Below are positions 51,579 through 60,212 of a stretch of 64,000 nt of DNA, piece by piece. Within the stretch, counting starts at the first letter, position 1. Each line of letters begins with the position of its first letter. The notes under the pieces were generated by a model. That model did not search any database. It saw nothing but the letters and a program-made list of their open reading frames with translations, and was not told where the DNA came from. The stretch covers positions 1 to 64,000 of the forward strand of contig NZ_JAHLPR010000021.1 in assembly GCF_018918005.1 (NCBI RefSeq), read 5' to 3'. A program made the position numbers and the translations under genes. Origin of the DNA: Paenibacillus sp. MSJ-34 (GTDB lineage Bacteria > Bacillota > Bacilli > Paenibacillales > Paenibacillaceae).

Positions 51579-52784
51579 TTATAAATTATTTCTCACTTTA
51601 TCCATGAATTTCCCAATTCTTTCCAAAGATTCGTTTAATTGGGAGATCGAAGTCGCATACGAGCAGCGCAAAAATCCTTCTCCGCCCAAACCGAACACAT
51701 CGCCCGGCACCGCCGCCACTTTCGCTTCTTCCAACAACCGATTCGCGAATTGTTCCGAGGTCATGCCGCTCGCTTGAATCGAAGGGAAAGCATAAAACGC
51801 CCCTTGCGGCTCATGGCATTCCAGGCCGATCTCGCGGAATCCTTTCACGACGAGACGCCGGCGCTGGTTGTACGATTCGATCATCCGGTCCTTCTCTTCC
51901 ATCCCGTTGCGGAGCGCCTCCAATGCGGCGACTTGCCCCATGACCGGAGCGCACATGACGGTATACTGATGAATTTTCAACATGGCGGAAATCAAATCGG
52001 GATGTCCGCAAGCGTATCCCATACGCCAGCCGGTCATCGCGAACGCTTTGGAAAATCCGCTGACGAGAATCGTCCGATCTTTCATCCCCGGCACCGAAGC
52101 GACGCTGACATGTTTCCGGTCGTATGTCAATTCGGCGTAAATTTCGTCGGAAATGACGATCAAATCGTGCTCTTCGACGACTTTCGCGATCGGAAGCAAA
52201 TCTTCGTAAGACATAATGGCGCCCGTCGGATTGCTCGGGTAACATAAAATTAAAATTTTGGAGCGCGGCGTCAATTTCGCTTTTAACGATTCGGCCGTGA
52301 GCTTGAACTCGTCTTTCGCGAACGTTTCAATGCCTACCACTTTGCCGCCGCCGATCGACGCAATCGGCGAATAGGATATATAGGACGGCTCGGGAATCAA
52401 TATTTCGTCTCCCGGCGCAATGAGCGCGCGCAACGCCAAATCGATCGCTTCGCTGCCGCCGACCGTAACCATAATTTCCTTCGCCGGATCGTATGTCACT
52501 TTGAATTGATGATGCAAGTAGTTTCCAATTTCTTCACGCAATTCGATGAGCCCGGCGTTCGACGTATATTTCGTCATCCCCCGTTCAAGCGAATACACGC
52601 ACGCTTCGCGCACATGCCAAGGCGTACAAAAATCCGGTTCGCCAACACCTAACGAAATGATGTCCTTGTCTTTGCTCGCGCTCACCAAATCGAAAAACTT
52701 GCGGATACCCGACGGGGGAATGTCGCGAACGAGCGGAGACAGATAGGAGTTCATTGACGTTTGTTTTTCTTCATTTTTAATCAT
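51579..52784 (-). CDS. alaT: Alanine-type aminotransferase (AlaT/YugH-like)
   Basis: 401 residues of class I aminotransferase. Motifs: ISLGVGEPDFCTPWHVREAC, YTSNAGLIELREEIGNYLH, TVGGSEAIDLALRALIAPGD, PEPSYISYSP, CYPSNPTGAIMSYEDL, SDEIYAELTYD, the PLP Lys in VSGFSKAFAMTGWRMGYACG, and FLRCSYATS. It lies 13 bases downstream of an Lrp-type regulator. This order matches alaR-alaT (yugG-yugH) of B. subtilis, where the pair makes alanine. Start ATG with AAGGAAG. Confidence 0.85.
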   Translation of the reverse strand: MIKNEEKQTSMNSYLSPLVRDIPPSGIRKFFDLVSASKDKDIISLGVGEPDFCTPWHVREACVYSLERGMTKYTSNAGLIELREEIGNYLHHQFKVTYDPAKEIMVTVGGSEAIDLALRALIAPGDEILIPEPSYISYSPIASIGGGKVVGIETFAKDEFKLTAESLKAKLTPRSKILILCYPSNPTGAIMSYEDLLPIAKVVEEHDLIVISDEIYAELTYDRKHVSVASVPGMKDRTILVSGFSKAFAMTGWRMGYACGHPDLISAMLKIHQYTVMCAPVMGQVAALEALRNGMEEKDRMIESYNQRRRLVVKGFREIGLECHEPQGAFYAFPSIQASGMTSEQFANRLLEEAKVAAVPGDVFGLGGEGFLRCSYATSISQLNESLERIGKFMDKVRNNL

Positions 52785-52797
52785 GGCGCAACTTCCT

Positions 52798-53289
52798 TTA
52801 CGGCGAGATCAACAGACGGTGATCATCTTCGCGTTGTTCGAAAATAATGCCGTCCTGTTTATATTTTTTAAGAATGAAATGCGTTTTGGTCGATAACACG
52901 GATTCGATCGGAGACAGTTTGTCGGATACGAAACTTGCAACTTCCCGCAAACTTTTCCCTTCCACTTCGACGAGCAGATCGTAAGCGCCCGACATGAGGT
53001 ATACGGATTTCACTTGCGGAAACAGGTAGATGCGTTCGGCTATTCCTTCGAATCCGCGGCCGCGTTCGGGCGTAATTTGCACTTCGATCAGAGCCGTCAC
53101 TTTATCGTCTTCCACTTTGCTCCAGTTGACGACCGTCGCATACTTGACGATGACATGTTCCTCTTCCATTTCCGCAATCGCCGCCTTCACTTCCGCTTCG
53201 GACACGCCGAGCAGCGTAGAGATCAGTTCCGCATCTCTTCTGGAATCCTCTTTAAGAATATCCAGAATTTTCATTTTGAGTTCATTCAT
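52798..53289 (-). CDS. alaR: Lrp/AsnC family regulator (AlaR/YugG-like)
   Basis: 163 residues. N-terminal helix-turn-helix (KMKILDILKEDSRRDAELIS, LLGVSEAEVKAAIAEMEEEH), then the RAM/AsnC ligand domain (ALIEVQITPERGRGFEGIAE, VKSVYLMSGAYDLLVEVEGK). The start ATG at 53289 has GGAGG; the longer frame upstream is not coding. It is cotranscribed with the alanine aminotransferase and probably regulates it in response to an amino acid, most likely alanine. Confidence 0.88.
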   Translation of the reverse strand: MNELKMKILDILKEDSRRDAELISTLLGVSEAEVKAAIAEMEEEHVIVKYATVVNWSKVEDDKVTALIEVQITPERGRGFEGIAERIYLFPQVKSVYLMSGAYDLLVEVEGKSLREVASFVSDKLSPIESVLSTKTHFILKKYKQDGIIFEQREDDHRLLISP

Positions 53290-53449
53290 ACCCCATACCT
53301 CCAAAGAACCATAATAATAATAATACAACGAATTTGCGCGATGTGCCAACCGAAATGCTGCTTTTTCACCTTCGAACTTGTACGAAAAACCGTTCTCGCG
53401 GGCAGTCCGCTTAAACGGTTTTCGAATTGGCATTGATGGTGAACGGATA

Positions 53450-53866
53450 TTAACGGATCAATCTTTGGATCATCCGCTGCCGATCTTCGTCCGACAGGAC
53501 GGTATTGACTTGGAAGCAGCCCGGGCATACATAGACATGAAGCCGGAATGGCGCTTCCAACACCGGTTGGCCCAATGAAGCGGGGACATTCGGCTTAAAC
53601 GAGTCGGCCCGAACCGTCTGTTCTCCCGCCAGCAGCATATATTCCCGGCAATAGATGCATTCCGGCGCTTCCTGCTGCGAATCGAGCACTTTTTCGACCG
53701 AAGCTTCGAATACCTCGGAATCGTTCTCGTCCGCGTTCTCGTCAATTTGAATTTGCAGCGTGCGGTAGCCTGTCAGCTCGTTGTTGCAATGAGGACATTC
53801 TTCTTCGGGACCGAGTTCTTCATCCCATACAATTTCCGTTTGACACCAGGGACAAATGGTATTCAT
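53450..53866 (-). CDS. Small zinc-ribbon protein of unknown function
   Basis: 138 residues with two pairs of Cys motifs: ICPWC and ECPHC in the first 30 residues, and CIYC and CPGC in the C-terminal half. Acidic segments lie between them (ENADENDSEVFEASVEK). It likely binds two zinc ions; no catalytic motif is visible. Start ATG at 53866 after AAGGAATG. It is followed by alaR-alaT on the same strand but well separated. Confidence 0.65.
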   Translation of the reverse strand: MNTICPWCQTEIVWDEELGPEEECPHCNNELTGYRTLQIQIDENADENDSEVFEASVEKVLDSQQEAPECIYCREYMLLAGEQTVRADSFKPNVPASLGQPVLEAPFRLHVYVCPGCFQVNTVLSDEDRQRMIQRLIR

Positions 53867-53893
53867 CACATATCATTCCTTTATTTTGTTCTA

Positions 53894-53977
53894 TCATTCA
53901 ATATTGATCCAAAAAATAATGCCGGCCGCGAACACGATAATAGCCAGTGCGAATAACGATCCCCACAAGTATTTCAT
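53894..53977 (-). CDS. 27-residue single-pass membrane peptide
   Basis: A very short frame with a G-rich ribosome binding site (GGGGGGACAGGC) before the ATG. The peptide is one transmembrane helix (SLFALAIIVFAAGIIFW) with short ends (MKYLWG, INIE). It lies between DUF350 and the zinc-ribbon gene on the same strand. Function unknown. Confidence 0.55.
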   Translation of the reverse strand: MKYLWGSLFALAIIVFAAGIIFWINIE

Positions 53978-54005
53978 GCCTGTCCCCCCATATCAACGCT
54001 TAATA

Positions 54006-54425
54006 TTAAGATAAACCCGCTCCGATAATATAAGATAGCGAAATCGAAATCATCATGGCGATAAAGCCGACGGCGCGATTGTCTTTTTGAATTTCATGGT
54101 CGATACGAAACACGGGCGTTACAAATTCGAACATAAAGTATGCGACTAAAAGCAGGACAAAGCCGAAGGATGCCCAGATCAACGACTCGTAAATCGAATC
54201 GCTGGCGGTAATGCAAAAGCGAAAAATGTTGCAAATTCCGAATATTTTCCCCCCGGTGGCCATGGCGACAGCCATGTTGCCCTTTTTAATTTCGTCCCAG
54301 CAGCGATACTTGGTCACAAATTCGAAACAATACAAAAACACGATGAGCGCCAAGACGGCAACCGAAAAATAAGCGACCATTCCGAAATACGGATTGGCGA
54401 GCAGCGTTTCCAAATCGACTTCCAC
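54006..54425 (-). CDS. DUF350 family membrane protein
   Basis: 139 residues with four hydrophobic segments (GMVAYFSVAVLALIVFLYCF, MAVAMATGGKIFGICNIF, WASFGFVLLLVAYFMFEFV, GFIAMMISISLSYIIGAG). The internal duplication, with an NMAVAMATGGKI motif in the first half and NRAVGFIAMMIS in the second, is typical of DUF350 (YjfL). GTG start with GGGGGAG. It lies 22 bases downstream of mutS2. Function unknown. Confidence 0.82.
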   Translation of the reverse strand: MEVDLETLLANPYFGMVAYFSVAVLALIVFLYCFEFVTKYRCWDEIKKGNMAVAMATGGKIFGICNIFRFCITASDSIYESLIWASFGFVLLLVAYFMFEFVTPVFRIDHEIQKDNRAVGFIAMMISISLSYIIGAGLS

Positions 54426-54447
54426 CCTGTTTCACTCCCCCGTTCCA

Positions 54448-56811
54448 TCACTTTAATTCGACAACGGTTACCCCCGCGCCGCCTTCGCCGTAATTCCCCA
54501 AACGGTAAGATTTAATATGCCGATGCTTGCGCAAATAATCTTGAATGCCCGTGCGCAGCACTCCCGTGCCTTTTCCGTGAATAATATACACCTGCCCGAG
54601 ATTGGACAGAAACGCTTCGTCGATAAACCGATCCGCCTCGATGAGCGCTTCTTCCAAATTCGAACCGCGCAAATCCAGCTCCGAACGGACATGCTCGTCG
54701 CGCGAACGTTTCACGCTGGCGACATGACGCTGTTGCTGAACTTTGGCCGGCGCCTGCTGCACAAGCTCCAAATCGTTCAAACTGACCTTCATTTTCATAA
54801 TGCCCATTTGCACGATCGCCTCGCCGGACCCGGCCAATTCGACGACATGCCCCTTTTGATTCAAGCTGTACACGACAACTTCGTCGCCGGCTTCGATGTT
54901 CCGCGTTTGCTTCGCGCCGGGGCGAACCGTCTTCGCGCGTCGTTCGTTCGGCTCCGCCTCGTCAAGCTGCTTGCGCGCGGCGATCAGTTTATGCTCCTTG
55001 ACGGAGGCGCCTTCTTCCTTCGCCAATTTGCGCAAATCGGCGATAATTTGCTCCGCTTCGCTCCGCGCCTTGGCGATGACGTCGCGCGCTTCTTGTTCCG
55101 CTTTGGCGAGCATTTTGTCGCGCTGCTGCTCGAATCGATCCCGTTCCCGCTCGACTTGCTGACGGAGCGTTTCCAGTTCTTGGCGGAGACGCTGCGCCGT
55201 TTCGCGTTCGGCTTCGGCGGTAAGCCGGTTCTCTTCGAGCGAAGCGATCATGCTCTCGACGCGCAAATCCTCTTCCTTCACTTCGCCCTTCGCTCTTTCG
55301 ATCATTTGCTGCGGCAAACCGAGCCGTTCGGCGATGGCGAACGCATTGCTTCGTCCCGGCACGCCGACGAGCAACCGATATGTCGGGCTTAACGTTTGGA
55401 TATCGAATTCCATGCTGGCGTTAATAACGCCCTTGCGCTCATAAGCGTACGCTTTCAGTTCGCTGTAATGGGTAGTCGCCACCATGCGGCAGCCCAAGCT
55501 GTGAATATGTTCCATAATGGCGATCGCAAGCGCCGAGCCTTCCGCCGGATCCGTACCGGCTCCCAATTCGTCGAGCAGCACCAGGCTTTTCCCCGTCATT
55601 TGCCGCAATATGTTAATGATGTTCGTCATATGGCTTGAAAAGGTGCTCAAATTTTGCTCGATGCTCTGCTCGTCGCCGATATCGGCGTAAATCGCATCGA
55701 ATACGCAACATTGGCTGCCGTCTTCGGCAGGAATGAACAAGCCTGACATCGCCATTAAACTAAGCAAGCCGATCGTTTTCAAGGTCACCGTTTTCCCGCC
55801 GGTATTCGGTCCGGTCACAATAATCGACGTATAGGAATTGCCCAGCTCGACGTCGAGCGGAACGACTTTGTCGGTCGCGATCAACGGATGGCGTCCTTTG
55901 CGCAATTTAAGAAATCCGCGGTCGTTCATGCGCGGAAAGGAGGCCTTCATTTCATGCGCCAGCCTTGCCTTCGCGAATATAAAGTCAAGCTGGGCGAGTA
56001 TATCGACATCGTAGAGCAGCATTTCCGTTTGCTCGCCGGCAAGCGAAGACAAGCGATGCAATATTTTTTCGATTTCCCGCTCTTCCTTCAACTTCGCCTC
56101 GCGCAGTTTATTGTTCATGGCAACGATCGATTCCGGCTCGATGAACAAGGTTGCGCCCGAACCGGATTGATCGTGTACGATGCCCCCGAAATGGGAACGA
56201 TATTCTTGTTTCACCGGAATGACGAATCGGTCGTTGCGGATCGTAATCAGTTGCTCTTGCAGCATTTTCGCGACCGAATTCGAACGGATCATTTGCTCCA
56301 ATTTCTCGCGGATTCGAACTTCGCCTGTCCGAAGCTCGCGCCGGATCGCGGCCAGCTCGCTGCTGGCATTGTCCATCACTTCGGCTTGATCGTCGATGCA
56401 TGCTTTAATCGCATCCTCGAGCGGCTTCTGTTCGGATATTTGCTCGCTGAGCGCATCCAGCAAAGGAACGGGATCCTCTTCATGGATATTGGCGATAAAC
56501 CGTTTCAAGCGACGGCCGCCGTAAATCGTATTCGCGATATCCAACAGCTCGTGCGTGTTCAACATTCCGCCGATTCGCGCCCGCTGCAACGCGGAACGTA
56601 TGTCAGCGATGCCGCCGAACGGGGCCCCGCCCTTCAAGCGATCGACTTTATACGCTTCGTCCGTCGCTTGCAGACGGCGCTTTACGTCTTCGAGATTGCC
56701 GCTTGGGCGAAGAGATTCCGCGTATTCCTTGCCGAGACTCGTCACGGCGTGATAAGCCAATTTATTTAAAATTTTGGAAAATTCCATTGTTTTTAATATT
56801 TTGTCGTCCAA
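54448..56811 (-). CDS. mutS2: Endonuclease MutS2
   Basis: 787 residues, full length. Core helical domain at the N-terminus, then the ATPase: Walker A VTGPNTGGKTVTLKTIGLLS, Walker B-type SLVLLDELGAGTDPAEGSAL, and VATTHYSELKAYAY. A long Glu/Arg-rich coiled coil (residues about 515-610), then the KOW-like segment (AGDEVVVYSLNQKGHVVEL) and a C-terminal Smr domain (LDLRGSNLEEALIEADRF, VYIIHGKGTGVLRTGI) with nuclease activity. In Bacillus it rescues collided ribosomes and affects recombination. TTG start with GAGGGGAG. polX, its usual upstream neighbour, is missing. Confidence 0.96.
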   Translation of the reverse strand: MDDKILKTMEFSKILNKLAYHAVTSLGKEYAESLRPSGNLEDVKRRLQATDEAYKVDRLKGGAPFGGIADIRSALQRARIGGMLNTHELLDIANTIYGGRRLKRFIANIHEEDPVPLLDALSEQISEQKPLEDAIKACIDDQAEVMDNASSELAAIRRELRTGEVRIREKLEQMIRSNSVAKMLQEQLITIRNDRFVIPVKQEYRSHFGGIVHDQSGSGATLFIEPESIVAMNNKLREAKLKEEREIEKILHRLSSLAGEQTEMLLYDVDILAQLDFIFAKARLAHEMKASFPRMNDRGFLKLRKGRHPLIATDKVVPLDVELGNSYTSIIVTGPNTGGKTVTLKTIGLLSLMAMSGLFIPAEDGSQCCVFDAIYADIGDEQSIEQNLSTFSSHMTNIINILRQMTGKSLVLLDELGAGTDPAEGSALAIAIMEHIHSLGCRMVATTHYSELKAYAYERKGVINASMEFDIQTLSPTYRLLVGVPGRSNAFAIAERLGLPQQMIERAKGEVKEEDLRVESMIASLEENRLTAEAERETAQRLRQELETLRQQVERERDRFEQQRDKMLAKAEQEARDVIAKARSEAEQIIADLRKLAKEEGASVKEHKLIAARKQLDEAEPNERRAKTVRPGAKQTRNIEAGDEVVVYSLNQKGHVVELAGSGEAIVQMGIMKMKVSLNDLELVQQAPAKVQQQRHVASVKRSRDEHVRSELDLRGSNLEEALIEADRFIDEAFLSNLGQVYIIHGKGTGVLRTGIQDYLRKHRHIKSYRLGNYGEGGAGVTVVELK

Positions 56812-56999
56812 AACGATAACAACTCCCCTCGTTGTTATTATATCCGAACCAATAAGGTTTAGCTATTCCACTCCTTACGAATCCTTCCACTAATAGAAGT
56901 TTGGCCTTCGGGTACAATAATGGTTGAATCGAGTCTTACTCATCAGTTCACGAACCTTTGCAAGAGCGGAGGAATATCGATCTTAAGGAGGAATTTCAC

Positions 57000-57347
57000 A
57001 TGACTTTTCTGAGACATGTCGTTCGTTTCGTTGTCTCAGCAATTGTGCTCATGGTGGTCGGATGGCTCGTTCCGGCATTTCATGTCGGCGGATTTTGGAG
57101 CGCCTTGGTGCTGGCCCTTGTCATCGCTTTGTTCGGCTGGATCATCGAAGGCATATTCGGCAAAAAAGTAACGCCGTTCGGTCGAGGCATCGTCGGCTTT
57201 CTAGCGAGTGCGCTCGTCATTTGGGTCGCGCAGTTCTTCGTCGGCGGGGTCAGCGTTTCGATTATCGGAGCCATTCTGGCCGCTTTGGTAATCGGGATTA
57301 TCGACTTGTTCATCCCCATCAGCACCCCGTACGAAGCCGGACGTTAA
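57000..57347 (+). CDS. Phage-holin-like four-helix membrane protein
   Basis: 115 residues with four hydrophobic segments (FVVSAIVLMVVGWLVPAF, LVLALVIALFGWIIEGIFG, IVGFLASALVIWVAQFFVGG, IIGAILAALVIGIIDLFI). The GWIIEGIFGKKVTPFGRGIV motif fits the holin superfamily IV-type (DUF/YvlD-like) family common in Firmicutes. Start ATG at 57000 with AAGGAGG. No phage genes are nearby, so this is probably a housekeeping membrane protein. It lies on the strand opposite to mutS2 and cvpA. Confidence 0.75.
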   Translation: MTFLRHVVRFVVSAIVLMVVGWLVPAFHVGGFWSALVLALVIALFGWIIEGIFGKKVTPFGRGIVGFLASALVIWVAQFFVGGVSVSIIGAILAALVIGIIDLFIPISTPYEAGR

Positions 57348-57378
57348 TCTTTCGTTTACGATGCCGGCAATCGCCAGG

Positions 57379-57414
57379 ATCCCCCTGCTTCACGATGCAG
57401 GGGAATTTTTTTTG
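57379..57414 (+). terminator. Rho-independent terminator
   Basis: Hairpin ATCCCCCTGC...GCAGGGGAAT followed by a run of eight T. Confidence 0.9.
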
Positions 57415-57503
57415 TTTTATGCCCCTTTTACGGCGCAAACCCTCTTTCCATAAAAGCCAAAGTCTGGTATATTGAATTAAATACCAGTAAGGAGGTCGGA
57501 ATT

Positions 57504-58181
57504 ATGGGTGATGTGCAAACTAAAGTTGCCATCGTTACCGGAGCCGGAACCGGACTCGGTAAAGCGGCGGCGATTGCTTTGGCGAAAGAAGGGGCGAACG
57601 TCGTCGCCATTGGACGAAGGCTGCCGAAAATAACGGAGACGGTGCAAGAAATCGACTATTTCGGCGGAAGCGCAATCGCCGTCAGGGCCGACGTGTCGGT
57701 CGAGTCGGATGTGAGGCATGCGGTGGAAACCGCCCTTGCGGGCTATCATCGAGTCGATATTCTTGTCAACAATGCCGCCGTGTTGGATATCGCGAATATA
57801 TTCGATACGGAGCCCGACGAATGGCGGCGTCAAATCGACGTCAATTTGACCGGTCCGTTCCTCATGACCAAAGCCGCGCTTCCGATCATGCGACGGCAGA
57901 AATACGGCCGCATCGTCAACATTACGTCGTCTCTTGCCGCGAACGGCGCCGGCGGCTACGGCGCTTACAGCGCCGCGAAAGCCGGTTTGGAATCGCTCAC
58001 CCGCACGGTCGCCGACGAAGAATCGAACTATAACATACTAGCCAATCTATTCGATCCCGGCATGATCAAGTCGGAAATGCACGGCACCGGGAAAGACCCG
58101 GCAACCGTAGCGGCGGAAATCGTCCGGCTGGCTTCGCTTCCGGTTTACGGTTTCTCGGGCGAGAAAATTATTTATTCGTAA
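57504..58181 (+). CDS. SDR family oxidoreductase (FabG-like)
   Basis: 225 residues. Rossmann nucleotide-binding motif VAIVTGAGTGLGKAAAIALA, the NNAG-like ILVNNAAVLD, catalytic Ser in GRIVNITSSLAANGAGG, and YxxxK (YGAYSAAKAGLESL). This is a classical short-chain dehydrogenase, probably NADP(H)-dependent (GRRL after the second strand). The substrate is unknown. Start ATG with AAGGAGG. Its end overlaps the convergent cvpA by 14 bases. Confidence 0.88.
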   Translation: MGDVQTKVAIVTGAGTGLGKAAAIALAKEGANVVAIGRRLPKITETVQEIDYFGGSAIAVRADVSVESDVRHAVETALAGYHRVDILVNNAAVLDIANIFDTEPDEWRRQIDVNLTGPFLMTKAALPIMRRQKYGRIVNITSSLAANGAGGYGAYSAAKAGLESLTRTVADEESNYNILANLFDPGMIKSEMHGTGKDPATVAAEIVRLASLPVYGFSGEKIIYS

Positions 58182-58668
58182 TATGCTCGACAAACTGCAA
58201 CGTTGCCGCGACAAGATCCGGGAACAACCGCACCACCTGACCCGCCGCCCATGAGCCGCTCAAGAGCGTTTGAATGTTCGGCGATTCGAACAAGCGCATA
58301 ATAAAGACAATGAAGGCAATCAATACGCAGCTTTCGACGAAAGCAAGCAAAGCTCCGCACCATCGATTCAATCGATGAATGCCCGGAGCTTTTGCAATCA
58401 CGGTCAATATTTTGCCCACGATCGTCAAGCCGAATTTCGCGAGAACGAACAAACCGATAAACGCGAGAACGTCGGCAAACGTCGCGTTCAAACGAATCGT
58501 TCGCTGCAGCCATGGGGCTACGTCGTCGTAATACATCACCGCCGCGATAAAGGCGATGAATATCCCGAATACGGAAATGAGCGAATGAACGAATCCGCGA
58601 ATATAGCCGTAAATGCAAGCCGCAACGACGACCCCGAATATCATTAAATCCAATGTATTAAAAGTCAC
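58168..58668 (-). CDS. cvpA: CvpA family membrane protein
   Basis: 166 residues with four membrane segments (LDLMIFGVVVAACIYGYIRG, LISVFGIFIAFIAAVMYYDD, VLAFIGLFVLAKFGLTIVGK, GALLAFVESCVLIAFIVFIM), the CvpA/YshB pattern. It starts at the GTG at 58668 with AAGGGGAG; an ATG ten codons upstream lacks a site. The order zapA-cvpA-...-mutS2 is conserved in Bacilli. Function is unclear; E. coli CvpA affects colicin V production and bile tolerance. Confidence 0.88.
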   Translation of the reverse strand: MTFNTLDLMIFGVVVAACIYGYIRGFVHSLISVFGIFIAFIAAVMYYDDVAPWLQRTIRLNATFADVLAFIGLFVLAKFGLTIVGKILTVIAKAPGIHRLNRWCGALLAFVESCVLIAFIVFIMRLFESPNIQTLLSGSWAAGQVVRLFPDLVAATLQFVEHITNK

Positions 58669-58746
58669 TCTGCTCCCCTTCGTTCCTGTCCAATCCATGT
58701 TCTAAACGAAACGCCCGCGGCCATCGCGAAAGAAGGCGACGAAACG

Positions 58747-60126
58747 TCATCGATCTTGTTCAATCAGCTCGATCCACTCGTTATATTCGTTCTGCAGCTT
58801 GGAGTATTCCTCCTGCAGTTGGCTGTACGCTTCCGACGTTTCCTTCGCTTTCTCCGTCTCCATCTCATGTTCCACTTGCAATAGACGGTATTGATGCGAT
58901 ACAAGTTCGAATTGTTCTTTTAAAGAATCGAGCTCCTCGTTCGCGGCGTCCAGACGCTGCTTCAACGAGCCGTATTCCGATTCGGCTTTCGCCTGCAGCG
59001 CTTCATATCTTTCGTTGGAACGTTGTTCCAAGGCGTCGTACTTTTCCTTTTCGCTCCGTTTCAACGCTTCATATTGTTTTTGCGCTTCTGTCTTCATCCG
59101 ATCCCGCTCCTGCGCGGAACTCCGCTCCAACTGCTCATACCGTTCCCTTGAAGTCCGTTCGAGTTCCTCGTACTGTTCCTTGGAACGCAACTCCAAATCC
59201 GCGGACTGCTCCTGAGCGGCCAATTCCAATTCGGACAATTTTTGTTTCCATTGTTTGTCCAAAGCCGCCAATTGTTCCTGCGACCGTTTCTGCAATTCTT
59301 CATATTGATCTTGCGAGCGCTGCTCCAACTCGGAATATTGTTCTTGCGAACGTTTTTCCAGCTCTTCGTACTGCGCTTTCGACCGTTTTTCCAACGCGTC
59401 GTACTTCGCCAAATGTTCGTTGGAGCGCCGCTTCCATTGTTCCACCAATTCCTTCAGCCGTGCTTCTTCCGCTTTCCAGCCGCTCTCGCGCTGCTGCAGC
59501 TTCTCATTATGTTCCTTCAACGATTGCTGGCTCTGCTTCGTTTTGTGAAGTTCGTCCTGCAAACGGCTATGATTGGATTCCAGCAGCTTGCAACGTTCCT
59601 TCGTCTTATTCGACTGCGATCTCGCCTCTTCCAGCTGGCGTTCCAGTTCTCCGACGCGAGCTTTCAATTGGCTTGTTTGTCCTGCGGCAGCTTGTTCGCC
59701 TTCGCGCGCTTGCGCAAGCGACCGCTGCAGTTCGGCCGTTTGGGCCGTTTGGCCTTTCAATTTATCGTCCTGTTTCGCCATCGCTTCCCGCTGTTGCTCC
59801 AATTCGGCGCGCAGCCGGCCCAGTTCCTGCTGCAGCCGCTCGTTCTCCGCTTGGACGGCCTGAAGCTGCTGCTGTTCGTGCTTGCTGCGCATCGCTTGTT
59901 CCGCTTGCTCCTGCTTGCTTCGCATCACTTGCTCGGCCATATGCACGGCCGCAAGTACGGCGATGCGAGGCATATCCAGCCGCGAATTGCTTTTCGCAAT
60001 TTGATGCATATGTTCGTCGACATATGCCGCTACATTTTTTACATAATCCGTGCTAGAGGCTCCGACAAGCTTATATTGTGATCCATATATATCAACGGTG
60101 ACTCGTGTTCGGTCTGTTGCTGCCAT
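58747..60126 (-). CDS. zapA: ZapA-like cell division protein with very long coiled coil
   Basis: 459 residues, several times longer than usual ZapA (about 85-130). Residues 1-90 form a ZapA domain (RVTVDIYGSQYKLVGASSTD, YVKNVAAYVDEHMHQIAKS, PRIAVLAAVHMAEQV). Residues 90-238 are a general coiled coil. Residues 239-392 consist of 14 consecutive 11-residue units (consensus like QEQYEELEKRS), and a Glu-rich tail follows. ZapA bundles FtsZ filaments; the long rod may extend or link rings. Start ATG at 60126 with AAGGAGG. It lies between pheT and cvpA, the standard zapA place. Confidence 0.85.
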   Translation of the reverse strand: MAATDRTRVTVDIYGSQYKLVGASSTDYVKNVAAYVDEHMHQIAKSNSRLDMPRIAVLAAVHMAEQVMRSKQEQAEQAMRSKHEQQQLQAVQAENERLQQELGRLRAELEQQREAMAKQDDKLKGQTAQTAELQRSLAQAREGEQAAAGQTSQLKARVGELERQLEEARSQSNKTKERCKLLESNHSRLQDELHKTKQSQQSLKEHNEKLQQRESGWKAEEARLKELVEQWKRRSNEHLAKYDALEKRSKAQYEELEKRSQEQYSELEQRSQDQYEELQKRSQEQLAALDKQWKQKLSELELAAQEQSADLELRSKEQYEELERTSRERYEQLERSSAQERDRMKTEAQKQYEALKRSEKEKYDALEQRSNERYEALQAKAESEYGSLKQRLDAANEELDSLKEQFELVSHQYRLLQVEHEMETEKAKETSEAYSQLQEEYSKLQNEYNEWIELIEQDR

Positions 60127-60212
60127 GGCCGCGCCCTCCTTCAATTCGTCTACGAATACAGCCACATCGATTCGTCTAGTAAACATTTCGATGCGGCTGT
60201 ACCGTTTTCCTG

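Noticed and set aside
59148-60081. Long plus-strand frames across zapA
   Set aside because: Created by the repetitive coiled-coil codons of zapA read in reverse; Leu/Phe/Arg-biased with no start signals.
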